In this document: positions 17,619-25,945 of the stretch, one piece after another
How positions within the stretch are numbered: position 1 is the first letter of the stretch
Layout: each line of letters starts with the position of its first letter
Assembly (NCBI GenBank): GCA_938036315.1
Contig: CALHPK010000007.1
Span: forward strand, 52,876-116,875
From: an uncultured bacterium
Lineage (GTDB): Bacteria > Calescibacteriota > Calescibacteriia > Calescibacteriales > Calescibacteriaceae
DNA: 64,000 nt
Direction: 5' to 3'
Position numbers and translations under genes: made by a program
Notes under the pieces: model-generated
Databases searched by the model: none
Seen by the model: only the letters and a program-made list of their open reading frames with translations
Told to the model about the DNA's origin: nothing

Positions 17619-17903
17619 TCACCCCCTCTTAAACATTCTCAACATTCTGTCTGTAACAACAAAACCTCCGAACACATTTATCGAAGCAAACGTAACAGCC
17701 AGAACTCCCATAATCTCTGCCTCCAAGGTTCTCCCTGCACCTGCAGCTACAATTGAACCAACCAGAGTGATTCCACTTATCGCATTCGAACCCGACATCA
17801 ATGGTGTGTGAAGTAAAGGTGGGACTTTTGAAATTATCTCTAACCCCTCCAAAAGTGCAAGCGCAAAAATCATCAATCCAATAGTAATAACTTGAGCCTC
17901 CAT
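17619..17903 (-). CDS. pntA2: NAD(P) transhydrogenase alpha-2 (membrane) subunit
   Basis: A protein of about 94 residues with three to four hydrophobic helices, including the PPLLHTPLMSGSNAISG motif typical of the membrane part of transhydrogenase alpha. In three-gene versions of the enzyme the NAD-binding domain I is encoded by a separate pntA1 gene just upstream; here the upstream neighbour is the divergent purD, so the domain I partner must be elsewhere. A GTG at 17933 would add ten residues. I chose the ATG at 17903, though neither has a strong ribosome site. Confidence 0.9.
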   Translation of the reverse strand: MEAQVITIGLMIFALALLEGLEIISKVPPLLHTPLMSGSNAISGITLVGSIVAAGAGRTLEAEIMGVLAVTFASINVFGGFVVTDRMLRMFKRG

Positions 17904-18026
17904 ATTACGTATAACTTTTTGTCTCAATTCCACACTTATATGTTTTTCTGAAAAAACACAGAAATGATAAAAACTTCTAAAGAAAAAAATTTCTTAACAT
18001 AACATAAATAAATGGAATAAACATTT

Positions 18027-18050
18027 ATAAACTACACGATAAACTACACG
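18027..18050. repeat. Tandem 12-bp repeat in the pntA2/purD divergent region
   Basis: Two perfect copies of ATAAACTACACG lie side by side in the 189-bp region between the divergent pntA2 and purD starts. It could be a protein-binding site or a replication-slippage duplication. The sequence gives no way to choose. Confidence 0.7.
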
Positions 18051-18092
18051 TAAAACCCCAAAATAAGCTAAACTACTATATACTGTTGGAAT

Positions 18093-19346
18093 ATGAGAAT
18101 TCTTGTTTTAGGTAGTGGTGGAAGGGAACACGCAATCGGATGGAAATTAAAAAAAGATTATAAAGAAGCAGAATTCTTTTTCGCCCCCGGAAATGCCGGA
18201 ACAGAAAAATTGGGACTTAATCTCTCAATAAATCCCAATGATCCCTACGAAGTAGCTTCAGTGTGTAGCGAACTCAAAATCGATTTAGTATTTCCAGGTC
18301 CCGAAAATCCACTATCCTATGGAGTAAAGGATATTCTTGAAAAAGAAGGTAAGATGTGTTTCGGACCGAGCCAATCAGCTGCTCAGCTTGAAGCCTCAAA
18401 ATCCTTCGCAAAGAAGATCATGGAAGAAGCCAGAATACCCACCGCTCCTTTCAAGATATATACCCTGGATGACTTCAAAAGCGGGAAGCTCAATCCTGAA
18501 AAAATAAAAACCCCCATTGTCATAAAAGCTTCAGGACTTTGCGCCGGAAAAGGAACATTTGTCTGCAAAGCATCTACCGATGTGCAAACAGCACTGGAGA
18601 AAATCTTTATAAAAAGAGAATTTGGAGATCAAGGAAACGAAATCATAGTTGAAGAATTTCTCGAAGGTGAAGAAATATCCTATTTTGCTCTGTGTAGTAA
18701 CAACGAATTCAGATTTATCGGATTCGCCAGAGATTACAAAAGACTTATGGATAACGACCAAGGTCCCAATACAGGAGGTATGGGTGCATACACACCAGTA
18801 GAATACGGAACTGAGGAACTCAGAAACAAAATTGAAAAATACATCGTATCACCCTTAATGGAAGAACTCCACAGAAGAAAAATTCTGTACACCGGTATCT
18901 TATACATCGGAATAATGATACACAAAAATACTCCCTACGTCCTTGAATTCAATGTAAGATTGGGAGATCCAGAAGCTCAGGTTATACTCCCGTGCATCAA
19001 GGATAACTTTGCAGATATTGTGATACAAGCATCAGAAGGGAAACTTCCACAGAGAATAAACTCAGAGGGTTCTGCTTTATGTATCGTTATGGCATCACAA
19101 GGATACCCAGACAAATACAAAAAGGGGGTCGAAATAAAAATAAAAGGAGAAGAAGAATCAGATGAGTTCATTATTTTCCATGCTGGGACGAAAAGAGATA
19201 ATGGTAAAATCGTGTCATCAGGCGGAAGGGTCTTGAATGTAGTTGGGCTCGGGAAAACTAAGTATGAAGCTAAGCTAAACGCTTACAATAAGATAAAAGA
19301 CATAAATTTTGAGGGAGCCCACTTTAGAAAAGATATAGGTAGTTAA
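18093..19346 (+). CDS. purD: Phosphoribosylamine-glycine ligase (GAR synthetase)
   Basis: A 417-residue ATP-grasp enzyme for the second step of de novo purine synthesis. N-terminal LVLGSGGREHA, the ATP-grasp segment VIKASGLCAGKG, and the metal-binding EFNVRLGDPEAQ motif are all present and in order. Length is normal. No other pur gene is in the window. The 3' end overlaps the convergent uspA-type gene by four bases. No strong ribosome site precedes the ATG. Confidence 0.96.
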   Translation: MRILVLGSGGREHAIGWKLKKDYKEAEFFFAPGNAGTEKLGLNLSINPNDPYEVASVCSELKIDLVFPGPENPLSYGVKDILEKEGKMCFGPSQSAAQLEASKSFAKKIMEEARIPTAPFKIYTLDDFKSGKLNPEKIKTPIVIKASGLCAGKGTFVCKASTDVQTALEKIFIKREFGDQGNEIIVEEFLEGEEISYFALCSNNEFRFIGFARDYKRLMDNDQGPNTGGMGAYTPVEYGTEELRNKIEKYIVSPLMEELHRRKILYTGILYIGIMIHKNTPYVLEFNVRLGDPEAQVILPCIKDNFADIVIQASEGKLPQRINSEGSALCIVMASQGYPDKYKKGVEIKIKGEEESDEFIIFHAGTKRDNGKIVSSGGRVLNVVGLGKTKYEAKLNAYNKIKDINFEGAHFRKDIGS

Positions 19347-19795
19347 TCTTTGACAACTAAAACGGGAATACTGCTTTTTACTACAACTTTTTGAGCAACC
19401 GAGCCAAGTAAGAATGCAATAGAGGACTTTGACCTGCTTCCCACAGCTATCAGATCACACTTGAGCTTCTCTGCCTCCTCAATTATTTTAGCTGGTGGCT
19501 CTCCTACTCTGTAAAACACTTGAGCTTTTCTTCCTTTTCTTTGCAAAATTTTTTCTGCCCTACTGAGCAGTTTTTCTGCATGCTTTTTATGTATCTCAAG
19601 AATATTATTTTCAAGCTCCTGAATATTACCCGGCCAAATAAGAGCGATATCAATCCTTGTCGGCCATGTTATTTCATCTTTATCTATGACATAAATTACA
19701 TTTATTTTCGTATCGGGTTTAGCAAGCTCACAAGCTTTGAGCAAAGCCTTCTGAGATGCTCTTGATCCATCATAAGCTACAAGAATTCTTTTCAT
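19343..19795 (-). CDS. Universal stress protein (UspA family)
   Basis: A 150-residue single-domain Usp. It starts with the typical ILVAYDGS, and the ATP-binding signature is visible as GSRSKSSIAFLLGSVAQKV near the C-terminus, followed by VLVV. It is therefore of the ATP-binding class. Members respond to stress and energy state; no specific partner is evident. It is the only gene of its unit and faces away from the 19.8-20.3 kb gap. Confidence 0.9.
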   Translation of the reverse strand: MKRILVAYDGSRASQKALLKACELAKPDTKINVIYVIDKDEITWPTRIDIALIWPGNIQELENNILEIHKKHAEKLLSRAEKILQRKGRKAQVFYRVGEPPAKIIEEAEKLKCDLIAVGSRSKSSIAFLLGSVAQKVVVKSSIPVLVVKD

Positions 19796-19840
19796 TTTTT
19801 TATGTTATCTTTCGCCAAAACTCAATTTAGTAATTTCAGT

Positions 19841-19868
19841 ATAATTTTACAATAATAATTTTACAATA
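19841..19868. repeat. Perfect tandem 14-bp repeat
   Basis: Two adjacent copies of ATAATTTTACAATA lie upstream of the universal stress protein gene, inside the 511-bp gap from 19796 to 20306. The rest of that gap is AT-rich with no RNA gene or convincing promoter that I recognise, except for the small reading frame at 20076. Confidence 0.75.
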
Positions 19869-20075
19869 CAAAATCACATATGAGCAAATTAGATTGTATA
19901 TATAGGTAAATCAAGCTATTGATTCGTATGGAGAAAAGAGCAAAATTAAATAGAAAAATGGGAAAGCGAAAAAAATGTGAGCAATAAAAAAATTGAAATC
20001 AAGAGCAAGAGAAAATACTGTAATGAATTTTTATAATTTAGTTTAGGTAATTGTTTGACGGGGTGATATAGATTG

Positions 20076-20288
20076 ATGACGGGGGCATATTCAATAGGGG
20101 GGATTTGTAGGGGCGGAGTAATAGAGATTTATCTATCCCTTTTATTATTCTTTTTTGTAGCTTCACAATCCTTTTGGCATATATCTTTAGCTAAGCTAAC
20201 TATTACTTATTCAACTTTATCGGATAAAATCCGATTATATAATATTATGAATAAAAATTTTTCTTTAAGCACAAAAACACTAAATTAA
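20076..20288 (+). CDS. Possible small membrane protein
   Basis: A 70-residue frame with one strong hydrophobic segment (about residues 18-40), preceded by GGGGTGATA at a suitable distance from the ATG. The lysine/asparagine-rich tail and AT-rich 3' half look like non-coding sequence. It ends 18 bases before the lipase-like gene. No family similarity is recognised, so it may be spurious. Confidence 0.25.
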   Translation: MTGAYSIGGICRGGVIEIYLSLLLFFFVASQSFWHISLAKLTITYSTLSDKIRLYNIMNKNFSLSTKTLN

Positions 20289-20306
20289 AATAAGGAGAAG
20301 AAAAAA

Positions 20307-21098
20307 ATGAAGAATTTAGCAAAAGATATATTCAGTTTCATCTCCTTGATTGCTGAAAGAGAAAAAAGAGACTATATAAAAAAGTCCTTATTCCCAAACT
20401 GGAGAGTATCAGATGAAAGCTTTTCACTACCAAGAACCGGAAGGATCCCTGTGATAGTCATTCAGGGATACCTTATGAAAAGAGAATCTATGGTTGAAAT
20501 TGATAATGCACTTCGTGATGCAGGCTTTATTCCTATCCTATTCCACTTAAAAAGACTCGGTCAAGATAAGGGAATAGAAGAACTTGCAGGAGAGCTCAGA
20601 TTATATCTTGAAATATTCTTCAGAAACAATTTTAATGGTATGAGAAGAACGATAAGAATTCCTGCCATAGGTTTTTCAATGGGAGGGGTTATACTTCATT
20701 ATATCAGCAGAGCTATGGATGGAGCCTCTTTCATTGACAGAGTGATTACCATTGCTTCTCCTGTTAACGGACTCAAGTACACTTTATTTGCACTCCCTCT
20801 TAAGAATTTGATAAGATTTCTACGAGCGGCATATGATCTGTGGGAAGGGTCTGAGTTCATAAGAAAGCTCAAAAAAAAGCCCTATCCTCCATCCTGTTTC
20901 TTTGTATCTATATCATCTGAGAGAGATTGGATGGCGCCTCCTTCCGCTTGCACCTTACCGACCTTACCAAATACCAGAAATATAATTTTTTCAGAGATGT
21001 TTCATTCTGATTTACCCTTCTCAAAGAAAATAAAAGATACAGTTATGGATCTTCTCCTCCAGACTGAAACAACCAAGGAATTTCTCAGATATTTCTAA
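20307..21098 (+). CDS. Lipase-like alpha/beta hydrolase
   Basis: A 263-residue protein with an alpha/beta-hydrolase core: an early strand IPVIVIQGYLM with oxyanion-type residues and the nucleophile elbow GFSMGG. A late HSDLPF segment gives a candidate catalytic His. The pattern resembles triacylglycerol-lipase/PGAP1-like hydrolases, which act on acyl esters. No signal peptide is visible, so it is probably cytoplasmic. An AAGGAG ribosome site precedes the ATG. It sits upstream of dnaA with a 159-bp gap. Confidence 0.75.
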   Translation: MKNLAKDIFSFISLIAEREKRDYIKKSLFPNWRVSDESFSLPRTGRIPVIVIQGYLMKRESMVEIDNALRDAGFIPILFHLKRLGQDKGIEELAGELRLYLEIFFRNNFNGMRRTIRIPAIGFSMGGVILHYISRAMDGASFIDRVITIASPVNGLKYTLFALPLKNLIRFLRAAYDLWEGSEFIRKLKKKPYPPSCFFVSISSERDWMAPPSACTLPTLPNTRNIIFSEMFHSDLPFSKKIKDTVMDLLLQTETTKEFLRYF

Positions 21099-21110
21099 TT
21101 CTTTTGAAAC

Positions 21111-21131
21111 TTTTCAACAACTTGTTGAAAA
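21111..21131. promoter_or_regulatory. Palindrome upstream of dnaA
   Basis: TTTTCAACAA and TTGTTGAAAA flank a single C, making a 21-bp palindrome about 130 bp before the dnaA start. TTTTCAACA differs by one base from the TTTTCCACA boxes found downstream of dnaA, so this may be a pair of head-to-head DnaA-type sites used for autoregulation. Inference only. Confidence 0.4.
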
Positions 21132-21257
21132 TTCAGAAAATTTTTCGGAAAATGTAAAAACACAAGAGAGAAACAATAAAAATTCACTCTACCTCTGAAA
21201 AATAGGGTAGAATTTAGTGATGATTTTTTTTAAACTAAAATCGGAGGTGAAAGCATC

Positions 21258-22325
21258 ATGTTGAATCACCTTTTCTCAATCGACAGGAGATATACCTTCG
21301 CAAATTTCATAGTAGGAGAAAATAATAAAGGAGCTAAATTAGCATCTATGGAGATAGCAAAGGGGATGTCCAGAACAAATTTACTTTATATATGGAGTCA
21401 AAGCGGACTTGGGAAAACTCACCTTCTGCATGCCATAGGAAATGAAATAATAGATTCTCAAATAAGCTCCAGAGTTATATACGTACCATCTAACGAATTT
21501 ATGAGAGAGTTCACAACCGCATCTTCCAACAATGTTGTGTCTGAATTCAGAAGAAAATATAGAGATATGTGTGATGTGCTTTTGCTTGATGATTTAAATC
21601 TCCTTGAGCCCGAGGGAAGATCAGCTACAAGAGAAGAAATTTTTGAAACCGTCAACTACTTACTTATAACAAAAAAAAGAATTGTTATAACTTCCGATAA
21701 ACCCCCGCACTCACTGAGAAATTTTGAAGGTAAACTTATCTCACGACTTCAGTGGGGTAGAGTCATAGAAATAAAACCACCTCCTTTTGAAGTTAGAGTC
21801 GCCATACTGAAGGCAAAATGCGCTGAAAGAGGATACAAAGTCCCAGATGAAGTCATCTACTACATAGCTGAAAAAATATCCGGAAATGTCAGATGGTTAG
21901 AGGGAGCACTAGAAACCATCGTAATGTTCTCAGAAATAGAAGATAGAACACCAGATTTAGATATAGCAGAAAGGGCTCTGTCGCAACTCAATATTCCACT
22001 GAAAAATGTTGATGCCAATAAAATTATAGAATATACCGCAAAATTTTTTAATCTTTCACCCAAGGAAATTCAAAGTCCAAGACGGAAGAAAAATATATCC
22101 ATGGCAAGACAGATAGCAATATATCTGTGCAGGGAAATGCTCAACCTCTCAACAACAGAACTCGGGAGAATATTTGGCAACAGAGATCACTCTACAATAA
22201 TCTATGCTATCGAAAGAATAAAGCAAGAGAAAGAGAGAAACTCTTCAGTACAGATGGTTCTGAATTCTGTAAGAGAAGAAATTCTCGGTGAAAGTTCTCG
22301 CCTTAACGGTAAATACAGATATTAA
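21258..22325 (+). CDS. dnaA: Replication initiator DnaA lacking domains I and II
   Basis: A 355-residue protein that begins almost exactly at the AAA+ domain III (RRYTFANFIVGENNKGA). The helicase-loader-binding domain I and the linker domain II are absent; E. coli DnaA is 467 residues. Walker A reads SQSGLGKTH, so the first P-loop glycine is Ser47. Walker B is VLLLDDLNLL. Domain IV carries the DNA-binding signature GNRDHSTIIYAIERIK. The start is secure: GGAGGTG lies just upstream, and the preceding 160 bp is non-coding. It should bind DnaA boxes at oriC. It could be a second, shortened paralogue, but its setting near dnaN and the parS-like sites suggests the main gene. Confidence 0.92.
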   Translation: MLNHLFSIDRRYTFANFIVGENNKGAKLASMEIAKGMSRTNLLYIWSQSGLGKTHLLHAIGNEIIDSQISSRVIYVPSNEFMREFTTASSNNVVSEFRRKYRDMCDVLLLDDLNLLEPEGRSATREEIFETVNYLLITKKRIVITSDKPPHSLRNFEGKLISRLQWGRVIEIKPPPFEVRVAILKAKCAERGYKVPDEVIYYIAEKISGNVRWLEGALETIVMFSEIEDRTPDLDIAERALSQLNIPLKNVDANKIIEYTAKFFNLSPKEIQSPRRKKNISMARQIAIYLCREMLNLSTTELGRIFGNRDHSTIIYAIERIKQEKERNSSVQMVLNSVREEILGESSRLNGKYRY

Positions 22326-22724
22326 CCCCTTGTGGAAAACTTGTGGAAAACCTGTAGAAAACATATGGTGAAAATGTGGAAAAATTTGTTTAAAAACCCC
22401 CCGATTTTTCCACAGAAATTTTCAACAACTTTTCCCACATCACTTTTAACAGAAATTCCACAAATTTTTCCATACCAACTCCCCTTTCCCTACAAGCCAA
22501 AAACAGCTTTTCATCTGAAAAATCCCCCCCTATATATATCTTCATTATTTCTCCTTTCGGAATATAAAGGCTTTTTATATAATTAGGGTCACAAAACACA
22601 AAGCATAAATATATAGGTACAGCAATAATAGCAGTAAATGAAAAGCTAAAATACTAAAAATTCAAAATAGACATAATATTGAGATGATGATTATACCAGA
22701 AGAGTAGATATACATTACTACTGT
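22326..22724. other. Candidate replication origin region
   Basis: A 399-bp non-coding stretch after dnaA. It opens with three tandem 11-mers (22330-22362): TTGTGGAAAAC twice, then CTGTAGAAAAC. A further TGTGGAAAA lies near 22375. About 30 bp on, the same motif appears in the opposite direction: TTTTTCCACA near 22405, TTTTCCCACA near 22429 and ATTCCACA near 22455. These are relaxed DnaA boxes (consensus TTATCCACA). Very AT-rich DNA (tatatatat, ttttatataatt) follows, suitable for unwinding. The layout fits oriC. No transcript or RNA gene was recognised. Confidence 0.6.
22330..22362 (+). repeat. Three tandem 11-bp DnaA-box-like repeats
   Basis: Two identical copies of TTGTGGAAAAC and a third with two changes follow each other without spacing. 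Eleven bases is about one helical turn, so bound proteins would stack on one face of the DNA, as DnaA does at origins. Confidence 0.75.
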
Positions 22725-23699
22725 ATGATGAAGGTAGGAATATTCTTAAATCCTCTTTCGGGAAGAACTAAATATGGCTTTTTTGCTATAGAAAGATTCA
22801 AGATGATATTTGAAAAGTATCTGGAAAAACAGCATATTTTCGAGTTTGTAGAAGCACAATCAGTCGAAGACATTCCCCAAAAAATCGAGTACCTTCTCAA
22901 TTTTGATATAATTGCCATAGTTGGAGGGGATGGAACTATAAAGAACTTTTTAGATTACTTCATTCCGCTCTCATCTGGAAAGCAAGATATTCCATTCATC
23001 ATTCCCATAGGGGCTGGTTCTTTAAATGTAGTCCAGAAGAATATTTTCCCAGCTCAAAGAATAGGTACAGCACCAAGGTTCATATGTAGTATAGCAAATA
23101 TGTTCCAGGGAAAAAAAGAAATACCCCCTCAGTTTATAAAGAATACCAATGTTTTACAATTCAGAGAATCGGGATTCACTCATTATGGATTTATGTTCGG
23201 AAATGGTACTATTTATAAAGCTATGAAGCTTTATTATGAAAAAGGGGTTGGAGCAGAAAAATCTTTATTGTTGATGCTTGAACTGATCTTATCTATCATA
23301 ATTGGAAGTAGAAGATCCTCGTACTTTACAAAATTCATAAAATCTGAGATTGTAATAGATGGAAGAAGATATCCTTATGACGTATCTTTAGCTTCTCTTG
23401 CCAGTGTTTTCAGAAAGATGATTCTTTTCACCAAGCCATTTATTAGAAAAGTTCTGGATACTAAAGAATTCTTCTTTGCAGTGTATGGCGATAGACCGTT
23501 TACACTTGCCATGAACTTCTTCCAGATAGCTTTGGGCAAGAAAGTTTTAGACAGATCATTCAACGGGAGTGCAAAGGTAGTTAAGATGTCTTTTGAAGGT
23601 GGATACACTGTAGACGGGGAAATCTTTGAGAGAAAAGAAACTGAACTTGAGATAACTTTGGGACCTCAAATTCCGTTTCTTACTACGCATAAGTTATGA
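22725..23699 (+). CDS. Diacylglycerol-kinase-family lipid kinase (YegS/BmrU-like)
   Basis: A 324-residue protein of the DAGK catalytic family. GGDGT at residues 67-71 is the nucleotide-binding motif, preceded by FLNPLSGR. The C-terminal GGYTVDGEIFE matches the conserved DGE region. It should phosphorylate a lipid such as diacylglycerol or a related polyprenyl or sphingoid substrate at the membrane. A second ATG lies one codon later. Its 3' end overlaps the convergent truA gene by six bases. Confidence 0.85.
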   Translation: MMKVGIFLNPLSGRTKYGFFAIERFKMIFEKYLEKQHIFEFVEAQSVEDIPQKIEYLLNFDIIAIVGGDGTIKNFLDYFIPLSSGKQDIPFIIPIGAGSLNVVQKNIFPAQRIGTAPRFICSIANMFQGKKEIPPQFIKNTNVLQFRESGFTHYGFMFGNGTIYKAMKLYYEKGVGAEKSLLLMLELILSIIIGSRRSSYFTKFIKSEIVIDGRRYPYDVSLASLASVFRKMILFTKPFIRKVLDTKEFFFAVYGDRPFTLAMNFFQIALGKKVLDRSFNGSAKVVKMSFEGGYTVDGEIFERKETELEITLGPQIPFLTTHKL

Positions 23700-24443
23700 T
23701 TTCTTTATAATTTCTTTTTTGTATTTGATTTGTGTGAGGTACAATCCACAGGGAGGTGCAGTGAAAAGAACTTTACCTTTACCATCGAATAAATCCACAA
23801 ACTCTTCTTGAGTCATTTTTTTTAGTCCGACCATAAGGAGTGCTCCGACTATGTTTCTGACCATATATCTGAGGAAGCTTTTCGCTTTTATGCTGTAGAT
23901 TATGAGTTTGCCTTTGTGGATAAGTTTTGATTCTAAAATGAATCTGCGTGTGCTTTTTTCTTTTTCAGGTGTGAAGGTTGAGAAATCTAATTCTTTCTCT
24001 TTGAGGAATTCAGCGCTTTTTATCATTGCTTGGATATCAAGTTCGTTTTTCACAAAGAGTGCAAGATTTCTCAAAAATGGGATCGGATCAGAGTTTATTA
24101 TGATGTATTTATATGTTTTTTCATTTGGGGTTTTGCGGGCATCAAAATCTTCAGGGGCTTCCCATGATTTCAGTACTTTTATATCATCTGGCAGGACCGA
24201 ATTCAGAGCAAATTTGAATCTTTCGGCGGGGATTTCCGAAGTTGTGAAGAAGTTTGCAATTTGCCCTATGGCGTGAACTCCGGCATCAGTTCTTGAAGCT
24301 CCATGGGGGAGTATATCCTCCATTGTAATTTTGTGTATTGCCTTTTTGACTTCTCCTTGGATAGTTCTGACGCCTTTTTGAATTTGCCACCCACTATAGT
24401 TTGTGCCCACATAACAGAGCTTTAAACCTATATTCCTTTTCAT
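23694..24443 (-). CDS. truA: tRNA pseudouridine synthase A
   Basis: A 249-residue TruA, which makes pseudouridine at positions 38-40 of the tRNA anticodon arm. The catalytic Asp lies in ASRTDAGVHA. The N-terminal YVGTNYSGWQIQ and the later FLRYMVRNIVGALL motifs are present. Length is normal. The region upstream of its start carries two parS-like palindromes. Confidence 0.95.
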   Translation of the reverse strand: MKRNIGLKLCYVGTNYSGWQIQKGVRTIQGEVKKAIHKITMEDILPHGASRTDAGVHAIGQIANFFTTSEIPAERFKFALNSVLPDDIKVLKSWEAPEDFDARKTPNEKTYKYIIINSDPIPFLRNLALFVKNELDIQAMIKSAEFLKEKELDFSTFTPEKEKSTRRFILESKLIHKGKLIIYSIKAKSFLRYMVRNIVGALLMVGLKKMTQEEFVDLFDGKGKVLFTAPPCGLYLTQIKYKKEIIKKS

Positions 24444-24471
24444 ATCATATTATATTCAGGTATTAATGTAA

Positions 24472-24487
24472 TGTTCCTCGTGGAACA
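24472..24487. promoter_or_regulatory. parS-like site 1
   Basis: TGTTCCTCGTGGAACA lies in the truA-antiporter intergenic region. It differs from the parS consensus TGTTNCACGTGNAACA at one central base. Confidence 0.75.
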
Positions 24488-24603
24488 TTACACATTTCGG
24501 GTCTCTTCCTATTTTGTTTTGTTTTATCTTTTTTTCTTTTAAGAATTTAAAATATAACATAATGTTTACAGAAGCGTTACACGATACAATTTGTTTGAAT
24601 TAA

Positions 24604-24619
24604 TGTTTCACGTGGAACA
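24604..24619. promoter_or_regulatory. parS-like site 2
   Basis: TGTTTCACGTGGAACA is a full match to the ParB-binding consensus, in the same intergenic region as site 1 and just past the 3' end of the antiporter gene. Confidence 0.88.
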
Positions 24620-24627
24620 TAAAAAGG

Positions 24628-25881
24628 TTAGAAGATTTGTAGCCCAAAGAAAATGTGGGCTATTAAGATGAATTGGGGGAAAAGAATAATAGCTGCCCAA
24701 AGAATATACATAATAAAGTTAGGAGCTTTGACTTTCATCTCTTCACTTATACTTTTGACCATAAAATTTGGGGCATTACCTATATAAGAGTTAGCTCCAA
24801 AAAAAACAGCCCCAACGGAAATAGCTTTGAGATAAGGTTCATAAACACCAGCAATAGCTGGATGTAGATTTAGTTTTTCGGTTAGACCCCCTGCTAATGA
24901 AAAAAATGTTAGATAAGTTGGAGCGTTATCTAAAAAAGATGAAAGAATCCCTGTTATGAAGAAAAAGTGCCATGGAGCTGAAATTCCAAGCTTGTCAGCG
25001 TTTATTCTTACAAAATCCAAAACTGGAATCATAGTCGCAAAAATTCCAGCAAACAAGATCGCAACTTCTTCAGCTGGGTGAAATGTGAATTCATTCTTTT
25101 TTCTTACATCCTTGGGAGTTGTTTTTAGTGACAAAATAGCACAAATCCACATCACAATTTCTCTGAAAGGAAAGTGTAGCAAAATTGCAGAAAGCAAAAT
25201 ACATAGAACATAAAAGAAATTTATCCTCCCCTCTATACTTATTCCTTGGAAATTTTTAATGTTATTAAAATGTTCTGGAATCTTTTCCCTTCTGAGCGAA
25301 AGCCAGTCCCAAAGAAAAAAAACAGAAAGAGTTATCGTAACTTGTGATATCCACTCAGGAATAAGATTTTTAAGCGGCCAGAAAAATGGTACTCCCTTTA
25401 AAAAACCCATATACAAAGGAGGATCTCCTACGGGGGTTAGTAATCCACCTATATTTGAGACAATAAATATGAAGAAAACCGGAATGTGAAATGTGTAATT
25501 TCTCCATCTATTTAACCTCAGGAAAAGTCGTACAAGAACCATACTTGCCCCGGTTGTCCCTATAAAATTTGAAATAACCGCTCCGAAAAAGAGGATTAGA
25601 GAATTGACGATTGGAGATGGCTTTACTCTCAGCTCAATATATATTCCTCCACTCACTATAAATAGAGAAACAATCAGTGATATGAAAGATATGTACTCTT
25701 CTGTTGTGTGAACAAGGCTATGAAGATCTGTGACGGCAATATAAATAGCTGCTGGTATTCCGAATATTCCAGCAACTATAGCTTTTGTCGAATTTTTTTC
25801 CCACAATCTGTGGTTGACAAGAGGAAAAATTGCTATAGTTAAAAGAAGTAGAGGGAAAGGTAGAAGAAATATCTTTTCCAT
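24628..25881 (-). CDS. Putative sodium/proton antiporter or anion permease (NhaD/ArsB superfamily)
   Basis: A 417-residue membrane protein with about 11-12 hydrophobic helices. The paired motifs NIGGLLTPVGDPPL (first half) and FLDNAPTYLTFF (second half) mark the re-entrant loops of the ion-transporter superfamily that includes NhaD sodium/proton antiporters and ArsB/CitM permeases. The DNAP motif favours the NhaD-like, CitMHS_2 branch. The substrate remains inferred. Two parS-like sites lie immediately downstream of the gene. Confidence 0.8.
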   Translation of the reverse strand: MEKIFLLPFPLLLLTIAIFPLVNHRLWEKNSTKAIVAGIFGIPAAIYIAVTDLHSLVHTTEEYISFISLIVSLFIVSGGIYIELRVKPSPIVNSLILFFGAVISNFIGTTGASMVLVRLFLRLNRWRNYTFHIPVFFIFIVSNIGGLLTPVGDPPLYMGFLKGVPFFWPLKNLIPEWISQVTITLSVFFLWDWLSLRREKIPEHFNNIKNFQGISIEGRINFFYVLCILLSAILLHFPFREIVMWICAILSLKTTPKDVRKKNEFTFHPAEEVAILFAGIFATMIPVLDFVRINADKLGISAPWHFFFITGILSSFLDNAPTYLTFFSLAGGLTEKLNLHPAIAGVYEPYLKAISVGAVFFGANSYIGNAPNFMVKSISEEMKVKAPNFIMYILWAAIILFPQFILIAHIFFGLQIF

Positions 25882-25945
25882 ATTCTTCCATACTTTATCA
25901 CTGGTAGGAAACTTTGTAAAATTGCAGAATTTTGTGAATTTTAGT

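Noticed and set aside
22332..22586. 84-residue reading frame after dnaA
   Set aside because: It lies on the tandem repeats and AT-rich DNA of the putative origin, and its composition is simply that of the repeats. No ribosome site.
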